Positions 43,607 to 52,731 of a stretch of DNA of 64,000 bases are shown piece by piece; the stretch's first letter is position 1; each line of letters opens with the position of its first letter. The position numbers were made by a program, and so were the translations under genes. This DNA is from Cellulomonas cellasea (lineage in GTDB: Bacteria > Actinomycetota > Actinomycetes > Actinomycetales > Cellulomonadaceae). Below the pieces are notes generated by a model that worked only from the letters and a program-made list of their open reading frames with translations, ran no database searches and was not told where the DNA came from. The stretch lies in assembly GCF_030372105.1 (NCBI RefSeq), contig NZ_JAUDBQ010000006.1, positions 124,001 through 188,000 on the forward strand. The letters run 5' to 3'.

Positions 43607-44175
43607 CAGGGAACCTCGATCGTGGTCTGCGGCGATGTGCCGGTCCCGGTGGCGGACTCATACGTCAACGTCGCCGTCCAGGACCCCCGCGCGACCTTGC
43701 CGCCGGGGACCGAGACGGTCCCGCAGGACATCGTGGTCGCGTCGGGCACGGCCTCGGTCGACACGACGACCTCGTCGGCCCCGCGCGCGAGCCGCACGGT
43801 GCAGGTCCCCGCTGGCTCAGGGGCGATGGCTGCGAATCCCGCGACCTCGACGGCGCCTGAGGACGCGGACCACTGCGCAAACGTGATGCTGACCTCGACG
43901 GCAGCGGGGTTGACGGGCGCCGTGGGGGCCTGGTCGGAGGTGGGGACCCCCGCTGGCAGCTCCGAAGGGGGCGTCACCGGGGAGCTGGTGGGCGAGGGCG
44001 TCGCCGAGACTGTTGCGGAGGGGAGCGGGGAGCCAGTGGCCGAGGGGCTCTCCTGTCCACCCGCGCCAGCCTCAGTTCCCGCGTCGCCGCCGGTGCGGGA
44101 GGCGACGATCAGCCCGCCCGCCACGAGGGCGGCCACGACCGCCAGGATGATCGGGAACAGTAGTCGGGGGCGCAC
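43606..44175 (-). CDS. Membrane-anchored Ser/Thr/Pro-rich extracytoplasmic protein, function unknown
   Basis: 189 residues. An N-terminal membrane anchor or signal (LLFPIILAVVAALVAGGLIVA, about 5-25) precedes a low-complexity Ser/Thr/Pro/Ala linker (about 28-85). A small beta-rich domain follows (VEVSITFAQWSASSGAVEVAG, CTVRLARGADEVVVS, MSCGTVSVPGGKVARGSWTA) with two Cys that could form a disulfide. Not recognised. It is co-transcribed with the repeat protein (stop and start share a base), suggesting a joint surface role. Confidence 0.75.
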   Translation of the reverse strand: MRPRLLFPIILAVVAALVAGGLIVASRTGGDAGTEAGAGGQESPSATGSPLPSATVSATPSPTSSPVTPPSELPAGVPTSDQAPTAPVNPAAVEVSITFAQWSASSGAVEVAGFAAIAPEPAGTCTVRLARGADEVVVSTEAVPDATTMSCGTVSVPGGKVARGSWTATLTYESATGTGTSPQTTIEVP

Positions 44176-44223
44176 GCAGTCCTCTTCGCGATTCAGCGAG
44201 CCGGGTTCGGCTCGCCAGCGACA

Positions 44224-45834
44224 TTAGCGGCTGGGCACGGCCTGACTGGGCAGCGAATCGCCGGGCACGGCCGACTCAATGGCTGGGCGTGGGTCACGAG
44301 CTTCCGGCAGCTCATCCGTTCGGCGCTCGACGCACATGGACCAGGCGAACCACGCGAGGGCCGCCCACGCCAGCGCGCAGAGGCCGAGGAGGACGCCCGG
44401 GTGGATCGGCGGGCTCCACGACTCGCTGTTGAGGCGCAACCACGAGGACCCGGCGCCGTTGACGAAGCGGTGGAGGTTCGCCGTGTACGCGGCGATGTGG
44501 CCCACCACCAGCAGGATGCCGACGGTCCCGACCAGGCTGCGCGCGAAGCGCTCGGGGACGCCCAGCTGCCCGTCGCGCGCGCTGAACGCCGCCAGGATCA
44601 CTATCCCCACGGCGAGCGGCGCGATGTAGCGCCCCTGCCACACGATGCCGACGTACGGCGCCTGCGAGGCCTGCAGCACTGCCGGGAGCAGGAGGGTGAC
44701 GCCGCCTAGGCCGAGGAGCACCAGCTTGTTGCGCCGGTCGGCGAGCGTCCATCCGATCACGACCATCACGCCGAGCACCGCCGCGAAGAGGAGGTAGCTC
44801 CATTGCGGCATGCGCGAGTCGAGCCACCCGAACACGCCCACGAGGCTCTCGAAGTAGTAGGCGGTCTGCTGCAGGGTGTCCCCGACCACGCGCGTGGGGG
44901 TGAGCTCCGGGTAGAGGATCTCGCCGGAGTTGGAGAGGCCGCCCACCGCGCGGATCCACACCACGGCGGCCAACGTCCCCACGAACGCGATCGACAGGTA
45001 CGGCCAGCTGCGCCGGTCGGTCACCACCGCCTTCACATTCGACCAAGGCGCGGACAGGACCACCGTGGCGACGATCACCGCCAGGAAGAACGGGCTCAAC
45101 GCGCGCGAGTTCACGAACAGGACGGACAGGACCGTCAGACGGATGAGGCGCCGATGCAGCAGGTCGGGATCGGGAGCGCGCACCAGAGCGAGCAGCGAGA
45201 CCCACAGTCCGATGGCCCCGGCGATCTCCACGCTCTGCGGGTTGATCGCACTGGCGAGGTTGAGGACGGTCGGGGTGATCGTCAGCATCAGGCCCAGCAT
45301 CAGCCACGAGCGGCGCCGCATCTCCACCACGGCGCGGAACGCCGACGCCAGCAGTGCCGCGGAGAGCAGGCCGCTAGCGAGGCGCATGAGGTACAGCGTC
45401 GCCTCGCCAGTGGGGAAGAGGCTCGGGATGCCGACGATCGCGTAGTAGATCGGGTTGTAGCGGGCCGCCGAGGTCGGGACGTCGGTGACGGCCGCCAGGT
45501 CTCCGTCGAGGTCCTGCTGGCACTGCGCTGACGTGTCCGGGCTGAACGCGAAGCAGTTGGGGAGCGTCAGGGCCTGGTCGTAGAGCTCAGGGACGCGGAA
45601 GGTGCCGTTGCCCGACGGCAGCCCCTCCTCGTCGCCGGTGAACTGCAGCCGTGCGCTGGCCGCGGCCTTGACCGTGTGCGAGCCCTCGTCCACGACGCCC
45701 ATCAGCGGGTTCGCGAAAGACCACATCGCGGTGATCACGAAGAGGATGACGAAGCTCAGCCAGAAGGTGGCGCGGGGAGTGCCCAGGCGTCCATCCCGTG
45801 CTGCGGCGAACCGGCGAACGATCGACTCTCTCAT
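44224..45834 (-). CDS. DUF2142 family polytopic membrane protein
   Basis: 536 residues with about 10-12 membrane segments. SFANPLMGVVDEGSHTVKAAASARLQF at about 38-65 is the DUF2142 signature: an acidic Asp-Glu pair in the first outer loop, as in GT-C glycosyltransferases. YNPIYYAIVGIPSL and SAINPQSVEIAGAIG are further family features. The reaction is not established; a lipid-linked sugar transferase or polymerase for the flippase-exported polymer is plausible. The ATG at 45834 has a purine-rich site (GAAAGGG) and opens just before the first membrane segment. Confidence 0.88.
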   Translation of the reverse strand: MRESIVRRFAAARDGRLGTPRATFWLSFVILFVITAMWSFANPLMGVVDEGSHTVKAAASARLQFTGDEEGLPSGNGTFRVPELYDQALTLPNCFAFSPDTSAQCQQDLDGDLAAVTDVPTSAARYNPIYYAIVGIPSLFPTGEATLYLMRLASGLLSAALLASAFRAVVEMRRRSWLMLGLMLTITPTVLNLASAINPQSVEIAGAIGLWVSLLALVRAPDPDLLHRRLIRLTVLSVLFVNSRALSPFFLAVIVATVVLSAPWSNVKAVVTDRRSWPYLSIAFVGTLAAVVWIRAVGGLSNSGEILYPELTPTRVVGDTLQQTAYYFESLVGVFGWLDSRMPQWSYLLFAAVLGVMVVIGWTLADRRNKLVLLGLGGVTLLLPAVLQASQAPYVGIVWQGRYIAPLAVGIVILAAFSARDGQLGVPERFARSLVGTVGILLVVGHIAAYTANLHRFVNGAGSSWLRLNSESWSPPIHPGVLLGLCALAWAALAWFAWSMCVERRTDELPEARDPRPAIESAVPGDSLPSQAVPSR

Positions 45835-45874
45835 CGTGCCCTTTCTCGGGGGTCCGTCTCCGGACACGTGTGGA

Positions 45875-47356
45875 TCATGGCGCATGCGGCTGCTCCGAGG
45901 ATCGATACACCCAGAACGCGCCGAGCGCGCCGACGAGTGCGATCACGACCAGCAGGGACAGTTGCGCGAGGCGCCCGTCGATCATCTGGTGGACGGTCGC
46001 GGCAGCCGCGCCGCAGAGGAGCGCGAGCAGCGCAGTGCCGATGGCCAGGCGGGCTGGCGGCAACGGTGTCCGCCCAATGATCTGCCGCTTGCGCGTCGCG
46101 TGCGTGAGCGAGATCAGGAACGACGCCGCGGCGATGAGCGTCGCGGCGGCCAGCCCGTACACGCCGAAGACGAGGGTGAGAACCGTCCCGACGATGATCT
46201 TGGTGGCGACGAGCACGACATAGGCGCGCGTCTCGAGTCCCGGCGACCCGACCGCGCGGGCGGCCATCCCGCGGACGGATCCGGCGAGCGACAGGACGAA
46301 GCCCGCGGACAGCAGTGCGGTCAGGGGGACGACATCCTCCACCTCGGGCCCGAGCCATGCGGCTGAGGCGAACGGGAGGATCACGACGACGAGCGCGCCG
46401 AACGGCAGGAGCAGCGACCACCATGACCGTTCGGCGGATCCAGCCTCGGCCGCCGCCGCTGGCAGCGACTCCCCAGCGCGGACGCTCAGGCGCGTGAACA
46501 GCGGTGTCAGCAGGACGGCCGGAGCGAGCGAGACGGCCGCTGCGAGCGGTGCGACGGCGGACACGCTCACGAGGGCAACGGTCGGTAGGAGGACGGCCGC
46601 CATCAGGACGTCGAGTTCGCGCTGGGCGATGAAGCCGAACGCGCTGGCCTGGTTGCGCCACGAGTACGCCCACAACTCGGACAGCTCGGTGGAACGGGCC
46701 AGGCCGCGGACCTCGCCGACGAGGTGCTTGCGGCACAGGAACGCGGTGATGACCAGGGCGACGACCGCGTCGGCGTAGGCGGCGAGCAGCAGGCCCCGCA
46801 GCCCGGCCCCGGTGACGACGGCCAGGACGATGCACCCGGCGAGGGCCGTCCTCGCGATGAGGGAGGCGGCGGCCACTGCGAGGAACCGGGAGTGCGCGGC
46901 AAGATAGCTGCTCAAGGCCAGCGCGGTGAGCTGCAGCGCGGCGAGGACCCCCGCGTGGCGGAACAGCAGGCCAGCCTCGTCGGCGGCGCCCGCGGGCAGG
47001 TTCACGACGTGCAGGATCGCGTCGGAGATCCACGGCCCGGCGATCGCGAGGACGACGAGGATCGTGCCGAGCACCGCGAGCACCGTCGCGGTGATGCGCC
47101 CGCCCAGAGCGGTGTCGCCCCGCCCGAGGGCGATGCCGTGGTAGCGCTGCATGATGCCCACGACGCCGAGGTCCGCGCTGAGGAAGAGGTTGATGGTCGT
47201 CATCGTGAGCGTCCACGCGGCGAAGGCGCCCGGGCTGAGGTTGGCCAGCAGGAAGGGCGTTGACGCGAGCTGGACGCCCAGCGGGGCCATGCGGCTCGCG
47301 GCGGCGAGCAGGGCATCGCGCGCGTAGCCGGACGAGCTGACGGTGGGCGCGGTCAT
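45875..47356 (-). CDS. Wzx-like polysaccharide flippase
   Basis: 493 residues with about 12-14 membrane segments in the MATE/Wzx pattern, with GVQLASTPFLLANLSPGAFAAWTLTMTTINLF near the start and LGVVGIMQRYHGIALGRGD in the first loop. Expected to flip an undecaprenyl-diphosphate-linked oligosaccharide. It is the second export route in the cluster, besides the ABC pair at 28237-30278. Its start overlaps the stop of the preceding GT2 gene (ATGA). Confidence 0.9.
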   Translation of the reverse strand: MTAPTVSSSGYARDALLAAASRMAPLGVQLASTPFLLANLSPGAFAAWTLTMTTINLFLSADLGVVGIMQRYHGIALGRGDTALGGRITATVLAVLGTILVVLAIAGPWISDAILHVVNLPAGAADEAGLLFRHAGVLAALQLTALALSSYLAAHSRFLAVAAASLIARTALAGCIVLAVVTGAGLRGLLLAAYADAVVALVITAFLCRKHLVGEVRGLARSTELSELWAYSWRNQASAFGFIAQRELDVLMAAVLLPTVALVSVSAVAPLAAAVSLAPAVLLTPLFTRLSVRAGESLPAAAAEAGSAERSWWSLLLPFGALVVVILPFASAAWLGPEVEDVVPLTALLSAGFVLSLAGSVRGMAARAVGSPGLETRAYVVLVATKIIVGTVLTLVFGVYGLAAATLIAAASFLISLTHATRKRQIIGRTPLPPARLAIGTALLALLCGAAAATVHQMIDGRLAQLSLLVVIALVGALGAFWVYRSSEQPHAP

Positions 47357-48264
47357 CGCTTCGCTTCGGGGGCGAAACGCGCGTCGAGGCCGCCGCGCAT
47401 GCCGTCGCGCACACCCGCTCGGATGGCTGAGAGTCGAGCGGCGCGGGGCGGCTCGAAGGCGGCGACGGCTGCCGCCCAGTAGGAGAGGAGCGCTATCGAG
47501 GTCATAGCCCAGCGGGGCCTGTGCCGGAGGTTCTCACGGATGAGGACGACGCCGTTGCGCGCCATCCAGTACAGGCGCCACGTCGGGTGGTGTGACGCGC
47601 GCACGCGGAGGAAGCCGATCCCGTGCCACTGTGTGTCGCCCAGGGAGTGCGGCAGCAGGACCCGTCGGTCCTGCACGATGCGCCACCCGGCACGTCGTGC
47701 GCGCAGGCAGTAGTCCTGGTCCACCCCGTCGACGAAGAAGTCCTCTCGGAAGGCGCCGAGCTCATCCGCCGCGCTGCGCCGCAGCAGCATCCCCGAGGTG
47801 ATCACGACGTCCAGGTCCGCCACCTCCGCACGAGCCCGGGTGCGCGGATCGAGGAACCGCTGCGCGCCCGGGTCCCAGGGCGCGGGAGCGGCGATGGCGA
47901 TCCGCTCATCCTGCTCGAGCGAAGCCCACAGGCGACTGACCAGCCCGTCGGGCACCGTCGAGTCCTGGTCGAGCAGCAAGAGGGCGTCGGCTCCCGAGGC
48001 CTCGGCGACGCCGCGGTTGAGCGCGGCCGCGAGCCCTCGGTTGGCGCCGTCGCGCAGCAGCGTCACGCCGGGCATGTCTCCCAGCACGGCGTCGGCTCCG
48101 CTCTCGCCTGCGGGTGTGTTGTCGACGACGATCACGCGAACGCATTGGCGGGCTGCTGCCCGCGCCGCCTCGGCGAGCTCCGTGCCCGGCCGGAACGCCG
48201 TGATGACCGCGGCAGTGGCGGGGGTCCCGGACGCATGCCGGTGGGTGGCGTCTTCGGGGGGCAC
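47353..48264 (-). CDS. GT2 glycosyltransferase, RfbF-like (putative rhamnosyltransferase)
   Basis: 303 residues. Motifs: AAVITAFRPGTELAEAARAA, RVIVVDNTPAGESG, NRGLAAALNRGV, LLLLDQDSTVP and FVDGVDQDYCLRARRAGW. LDQDS plus VD-VD-D-C-R is typical of the RfbF group that adds rhamnose from dTDP-rhamnose, which this region can make. The GTG at 48264 is chosen because TATACT, a consensus-like -10 box, lies 6 nt before it (leaderless). Longer frames would run through that promoter. Confidence 0.9.
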   Translation of the reverse strand: MPPEDATHRHASGTPATAAVITAFRPGTELAEAARAAARQCVRVIVVDNTPAGESGADAVLGDMPGVTLLRDGANRGLAAALNRGVAEASGADALLLLDQDSTVPDGLVSRLWASLEQDERIAIAAPAPWDPGAQRFLDPRTRARAEVADLDVVITSGMLLRRSAADELGAFREDFFVDGVDQDYCLRARRAGWRIVQDRRVLLPHSLGDTQWHGIGFLRVRASHHPTWRLYWMARNGVVLIRENLRHRPRWAMTSIALLSYWAAAVAAFEPPRAARLSAIRAGVRDGMRGGLDARFAPEAKR

Positions 48265-48270
48265 GCGCCG

Positions 48271-48276
48271 AGTATA
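48271..48276 (-). promoter_or_regulatory. -10 box for leaderless GT2-wzx operon
   Basis: TATACT on the minus strand, 6 nt before the GTG start at 48264, in the 23-bp gap after the GT4 gene. It suggests an internal promoter. Confidence 0.6.
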
Positions 48277-48287
48277 GAGGGGCGCTC

Positions 48288-49394
48288 TTAGCCCCCCGCC
48301 GCCTCGCGGTAGACGGCGGCCGTGGCCTCGGCCGCGGCCGACCACGTGAATTGGCCGGACCGCGACAACGCGGTCGAGGCGAGGTCGTCATGCGCGTCGC
48401 CGCAGGCGGCCAGGAGCTGCTCGGCGAGCTCCTCCGGGTCGTGGGGGTCGGCGAGCAACGCGGCGCCAGCGGCGATCTCTTCCATCGACGTCCCCCGTGA
48501 GGTGACGACCGGGACGCCGTGCGCCATGGCCTCGAGGACGGGCATCCCGAACCCCTCCCAGAGGGACGGGAAGCAGAACGCGCGGGCCCCGGCATATGCC
48601 CGATGGAGGTCGACGTCGTCGAGCCGCCCCAGGTACCGGACGCCCGGGGCCGTCCCCTCGCCGGCGCCGAGCCCTGTGGTGGCATCGCCCCAGCCGCGAG
48701 GACCCACGAGCACCAGGTCAGCGTCCAGGCCGCGTGCCGCGGCGTGGGCATAGGCCTCGAGCAGCACGGGGAGGTTCTTCCTCGGCTCGACAGTCCCGCA
48801 CCACATCACGTAGTCACGACGGAGATCGTGCTGGCGCCGGAACGCGGCGACCTCGTCGGACGTGGCGGGGAGGATGCGCACGCCGTGCGGGACGACCCTG
48901 ACACGGTCCCGCGGCAGCCCTGCCGCGAGGCAGTCGTCGGCGGTGGCCTGCGACGGGACGACGATCAGGTCGGCCTCACGGCGCACCCGGTCGAGGGCAC
49001 GGATGAAGAACGCGTTCCCATGCGTGGTGAAGTGCTCAGGCGACCGGAGGAACGCGAGGTCGTGGACCGTCACCACCAGCGGCCGCGCGGTGGGCGGCAC
49101 GGCCCACGTGGTGGCGTGCACGACGTCGCTGCCGCGGACCACCCACTCGGCACGGGGAAGGCGGAGGTGGTTCCACGCGGGGTAGAGCAGGCGGCGGGGC
49201 AGCGGGGCCCGGCGCACCGGCGCGGCGACCCGGCCGTCATGAGCGTCGCGCCCACGGTGGGCGGCGACGAGCGCGGTGGCCCGGACCCCCTGGACGTCGG
49301 CCAGTCCGCGGGCGAGCTCGACGACGTAGGTGCCGGAGCCTCCGGGCACGGGCTGCCAGCACTGCTCGGCGGTCAGGGTGACTTCGAGGGTCAC
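48288..49394 (-). CDS. GT4 family glycosyltransferase
   Basis: 368 residues, GT-B fold. Acceptor-side start: WQPVPGGSGTYVVELARGLADV. Donor-side motifs: VMWCGTVEPRKNLPVLLEAY and the E-x7-E pattern PSLWEGFGMPVLEAMAHG. ADDCLAAGLPRDRVRVVPHGV bridges the two halves. The GTG start has GAGGAAG upstream. It is 33 bp after the preceding GT2 gene on the same strand. Donor sugar unknown. Confidence 0.92.
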   Translation of the reverse strand: MTLEVTLTAEQCWQPVPGGSGTYVVELARGLADVQGVRATALVAAHRGRDAHDGRVAAPVRRAPLPRRLLYPAWNHLRLPRAEWVVRGSDVVHATTWAVPPTARPLVVTVHDLAFLRSPEHFTTHGNAFFIRALDRVRREADLIVVPSQATADDCLAAGLPRDRVRVVPHGVRILPATSDEVAAFRRQHDLRRDYVMWCGTVEPRKNLPVLLEAYAHAAARGLDADLVLVGPRGWGDATTGLGAGEGTAPGVRYLGRLDDVDLHRAYAGARAFCFPSLWEGFGMPVLEAMAHGVPVVTSRGTSMEEIAAGAALLADPHDPEELAEQLLAACGDAHDDLASTALSRSGQFTWSAAAEATAAVYREAAGG

Positions 49395-49427
49395 GGCAGG
49401 GCTTCCTCTTCCGGTTGCGACGTCGGC

Positions 49428-50450
49428 CTACAGGGCACGGCGGACCGCGCGCCAGTATCGCGCGAGCGCTGATTGCAGCAGATGCGAGCCTGCGGGCAGC
49501 GGGAACTGCGCGGGGTCGAAGCGATCGGTCATCAGGTCGGCGAGCTCGCGGTCGGGCACGCGACGCTCGCGCTGGACCTCCGCGCGACGCGCCCGAATCC
49601 AGCGGACATGCGTCGCGAGCCACCACCACCCTCGGAGCTTCTGCCGCAGCCACCCCTGCTTGGCGGCCACCGCGACCAGCGCCAGCTCGAACGCCGCCAA
49701 CACGGGCGCCAGGAGGAGCAACATGCGGCCGCCGTAGCACGTGAGGACGAAGGCCAGGCGGTTGCGCTCGACGAGGTACATCTTGAGCGGCGTCCGGCTG
49801 AACTCGTAGTGGTGGTACGCCACGGCCGTCGGCACGTACTCGACCCGCAGCCCTCGCTGCCAGCTGCGCCAGCACAGCTCGAGGTCCTCGGCGTAGGCGA
49901 AGAACGGCTCCACGAGCCCGCCGAGGCTCTCCCACAGGGACCGGGAGAGCGCCATGCAGGCTCCGCTCGCCGAGGCCACAGGCCCGCGCGTCGCGTGCTG
50001 AGCGGCGGGATCGCCCATGCCTCCGGCCCAACTGAGCCCCAGCACGTGCAACGGGTTGCCGACCGAGTTCACCAGGTCAGGCTCGTCAGCCAGCCGCACA
50101 CTCCCGCCGACCACGCCGACGCCCGGCGTCGCGAGGGCTCCGACCAGTTCGCTCGCGGCAGCGGGCTCGACGATCGCGTCACTGTTCACCAGCAGCAGGA
50201 CGTCCCCGCTCGCCCGGCTCGCGGCGAGGTTCATCCCGCCAGTGAAGCCGAGGTTCTCCGCCGGGACCACCAGCGTGATCCGCGGGTCCTCCGGGAGGCG
50301 GCGCACGGCGTCCGTGGTGCACCCGTTGTCCACGAGGACCAGGTCGACGTCGACACCGGTGCTCGCGAGCACCGCCTCGACGGCGTCAAGGAGATAGGGC
50401 TCCGCGCCGTACGCGAGCATCAGCGCTGTCACGCGCGGCAGAGTGGTCAT
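49428..50450 (-). CDS. GT2 family glycosyltransferase
   Basis: 340 residues. GT-A motifs: TALMLAYGAEPYLLDAVEAVL, LVLVDNGCTTDAV, NLGFTGGMNLAASRA, LLLVNSDAIVEP and FAYAEDLELCWRSWQRG. The C-terminal part carries hydrophobic stretches (MLLLLAPVLAAFELALVAV) that should associate with the membrane. First gene of the minus-strand unit that runs to the repeat protein. It is divergent from the GT4 gene at 50597. Confidence 0.9.
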   Translation of the reverse strand: MTTLPRVTALMLAYGAEPYLLDAVEAVLASTGVDVDLVLVDNGCTTDAVRRLPEDPRITLVVPAENLGFTGGMNLAASRASGDVLLLVNSDAIVEPAAASELVGALATPGVGVVGGSVRLADEPDLVNSVGNPLHVLGLSWAGGMGDPAAQHATRGPVASASGACMALSRSLWESLGGLVEPFFAYAEDLELCWRSWQRGLRVEYVPTAVAYHHYEFSRTPLKMYLVERNRLAFVLTCYGGRMLLLLAPVLAAFELALVAVAAKQGWLRQKLRGWWWLATHVRWIRARRAEVQRERRVPDRELADLMTDRFDPAQFPLPAGSHLLQSALARYWRAVRRAL

Positions 50451-50532
50451 GTCCCGGATCGAGGGCCCTTCGTTCCAGCGAGGAGGGCGGCGGCCAGCGC
50501 CGGCCGCCCTATGCGGGACTGAACACTACTCA

Positions 50533-50576
50533 CCAGAACCGGATCGCCGATCCGCGTTACGCTCGCTCGGTTCTGG
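50533..50576. promoter_or_regulatory. Nested inverted repeats in divergent glycosyltransferase promoter region
   Basis: CCAGAACCG (50533) and CGGTTCTGG (ending 50576) form an outer 9-bp inverted repeat. Inside it lie CGGATCG-C-CGATCCG (50540-50554) and a possible -10 box TACGCT (50558-50563) for the plus-strand gene. The layout is that of an operator overlapping a promoter; the regulator is unknown. Confidence 0.45.
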
Positions 50577-50596
50577 ACACGTGCGGCAGGGGTGAG

Positions 50597-51736
50597 ATGA
50601 GAGTTCTTGTAGACGCGACGGCCATCCCGTCCGACCGTGGCGGCGTGGGGCGCTACGTCGACGAGCTGCTGCGCGCGCTGGACGTCCGCGATGTGGAGCT
50701 CGTCGTCGTGTGCCAGGTCCGCGACGTCGACCTGATGGAGGCCGCGCTCCCCGGCGCCCGGGTGATCGCCGCGCCGCGGATGATCGAGCGGCGGGCTGCG
50801 CGACTGGTGTGGGAGCAGACCGGTCTGCCGGTGCTCGCGCGCAGGATCCGCGCGGATGTCGTCCACAGCCCGCACTACACGAGCCCGGTGTTGAGTCCCG
50901 GCGCGCGCGTGGTCACCTTGCACGACGCCACGTTCTTCAGTGACCGGGACGTCCACAGCTCCTTCAAGACCCTGTTCTTCCGCAGCGCGACCTGGCTCGC
51001 GGTGCGCCGCGCGGACGCGCTCGTCGTGCCCTCCCGGGCGACGCGCGACGAGGTCGTGCGCTACGCCGGTGGCCGCGCCGAGCAGTTCTATGTGGCGCAC
51101 CACGGGGTCGATCCCGAGGTCTTCCACCCGGTGGAGGCCGCGGAGCAGGAGCGGGTTGCCCGTTCCCTCGGCCTGGAGGGCAGGCCATACGTCGCCTTCC
51201 TGGGCACGCTCGAGCCGCGCAAGAACGTCCCCGCCCTGATCGAGGCCTGGGTGGAGGCAGTCGCGGGACTCGCCGACCCTCCCGCCCTGGTGGTCGCGGG
51301 CGGCGCGGGCTGGGACGACGCCGTGCAGCCCGCCATCGGGGCGGTGCCAGCAGGCCTGCAGGTGATCCGGCCCGGCTACCTCCCGCTCGACGACCTCGCC
51401 GGGTTCCTCGGCGGAGCCCAGGTGGTGGCCTACCCGAGTCTGGGCGAGGGCTTCGGCCTGCCCGTGCTCGAGGCCATGGCCTGCGGCGCGGCGGTCCTCA
51501 CCAGCCGTCGGCTCTCCCTGCCCGAGGTGGGCGGCGACGCGGTGGAGTACACCGAGACGGACGCGGCGTCGATCGCCACCGCGCTGGCTCAGCTGCTCGC
51601 GAGCAAGGACAGGCGCGAGGAGCTGGCCCGTGCCGCAGTCGAGCGGGCCGCGCTGTTCACCTGGGGAGCTGCCGCGGACGTCCACGTCGAGGCCTATCGC
51701 GCTGCTGTCCAGCGCGCCGGCGGCGGCTCGTCCTGA
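50597..51736 (+). CDS. GT4 family glycosyltransferase
   Basis: 379 residues, GT-B fold. RVLVDATAIPSDRGGVGRYVDELLRAL opens the acceptor domain; HDATFFSDRDVHSSFKTLFF follows. The donor domain has YVAFLGTLEPRKNVPALIEAW and the E-x7-E motif PSLGEGFGLPVLEAMACG. A similar VDAT/GGVGRY start is shared with the protein encoded at 26940, suggesting paralogues. The ATG has GGGGTGAG directly upstream. Single-gene unit closed by a very long terminator hairpin. Confidence 0.93.
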   Translation: MRVLVDATAIPSDRGGVGRYVDELLRALDVRDVELVVVCQVRDVDLMEAALPGARVIAAPRMIERRAARLVWEQTGLPVLARRIRADVVHSPHYTSPVLSPGARVVTLHDATFFSDRDVHSSFKTLFFRSATWLAVRRADALVVPSRATRDEVVRYAGGRAEQFYVAHHGVDPEVFHPVEAAEQERVARSLGLEGRPYVAFLGTLEPRKNVPALIEAWVEAVAGLADPPALVVAGGAGWDDAVQPAIGAVPAGLQVIRPGYLPLDDLAGFLGGAQVVAYPSLGEGFGLPVLEAMACGAAVLTSRRLSLPEVGGDAVEYTETDAASIATALAQLLASKDRREELARAAVERAALFTWGAAADVHVEAYRAAVQRAGGGSS

Positions 51737-51737
51737 G

Positions 51738-51801
51738 CACCACCAACCGAGCGCCTGACGCCCGAGCAGTCGCTCGGGCGTCAGGCGCTCGGTTGGTGGT
51801 G
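51738..51801. terminator. 30-bp perfect hairpin between convergent genes
   Basis: Arms 51738-51767 and 51772-51801 are exact complements with the 4-nt loop AGTC. The left arm begins CACCACCAACC and the right arm ends GGTTGGTGGTG. It starts one base after the GT4 stop and ends 3 bp before the rmlA stop, so it serves both genes. Confidence 0.88.
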
Positions 51802-51804
51802 TGA

Positions 51805-52674
51805 CTACTGCTGGCGCTTGAGCAGGTCCAGCAAGTACGTGCCGTAGCCCGACTTGACGAGTGGCTCCGCGCGAGCGCGCAGCTCGTCGTCGGTGAGGAG
51901 CCCGCGCCGCCAGGCGACCTCCTCAGGCGCCCCGATCTTGAGGCCCTGACGGTGCTCGATGGTGCGCACGTAGTCGGAGGCCTCGAGCAGCGAGTCGAAC
52001 GTGCCGGTGTCGAGCCACGCCGTGCCGCGGGGGAGCACCTCGACCTGGAGCTTCCCGGCGTCGAGGTAGTGCCGGTTGACGTCAGTGATCTCGTACTCGC
52101 CACGAGCCGACGGCTTGAGGGACTTCGCGATCGCCACAACGTCGTTGTCGTAGAAGTACAGGCCCGGGACGGCGTAGTCCGACTTCGGGTGCTGCGGCTT
52201 CTCCTCGAGTGAGAGCGCGCGACCGCTCGCGTCGAACTCGACGACGCCGTAGCTGGTCGGATCGGCCACGCGGTAGGCGAAGACCGCGGCGCCGTCGATC
52301 TGCTCGAAGCGCTGGAGCTGAGTCCCCAGGCCGGGGCCGTAGAAGATGTTGTCGCCGAGGACGAGCGCCGCGGAGTCGTCGCCCACGAAGTCAGCCCCGA
52401 GGACGAAGGCCTGGGCGAGCCCGTTCGGGACCGCCTGCACCGTATAGCTGATCGAGATGCCGAACTGGGAGCCGTCGCCCAACAGGCGGTGGAACTGCTC
52501 GGCATCGTGAGGCGTGGTGATGATCAGGATGTCTTCGATGCCGGCCGCCATCAACGTCGACAACGGGTAATAGATCATGGGCTTGTCGTAGACCGGGACG
52601 AGCTGCTTGCTCACGCCCAGGGTGATCGGGTTGAGACGAGTACCGGATCCGCCGGCCAGGATGATTCCGCGCAT
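51805..52674 (-). CDS. rmlA: Glucose-1-phosphate thymidylyltransferase
   Basis: 289 residues, the family's normal length. It joins dTTP and glucose-1-phosphate to dTDP-glucose, the common precursor of rhamnose and the 3-amino sugar. The N-terminal [20 protein letters not shown] is the nucleotide-binding motif. [31 protein letters not shown] and [16 protein letters not shown] follow. The internal ATG at 52674 is used because the signature starts there. It is upstream-adjacent to rmlC on the same strand (57-bp gap), with rmlC first. Confidence 0.97.
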   Translation of the reverse strand: MRGIILAGGSGTRLNPITLGVSKQLVPVYDKPMIYYPLSTLMAAGIEDILIITTPHDAEQFHRLLGDGSQFGISISYTVQAVPNGLAQAFVLGADFVGDDSAALVLGDNIFYGPGLGTQLQRFEQIDGAAVFAYRVADPTSYGVVEFDASGRALSLEEKPQHPKSDYAVPGLYFYDNDVVAIAKSLKPSARGEYEITDVNRHYLDAGKLQVEVLPRGTAWLDTGTFDSLLEASDYVRTIEHRQGLKIGAPEEVAWRRGLLTDDELRARAEPLVKSGYGTYLLDLLKRQQ

Positions 52675-52731
52675 GGACAGACAGTGTGCCAGCAAGCGGC
52701 TCCGGGAACCGGCGGGATCCGGTCGCGCGGC

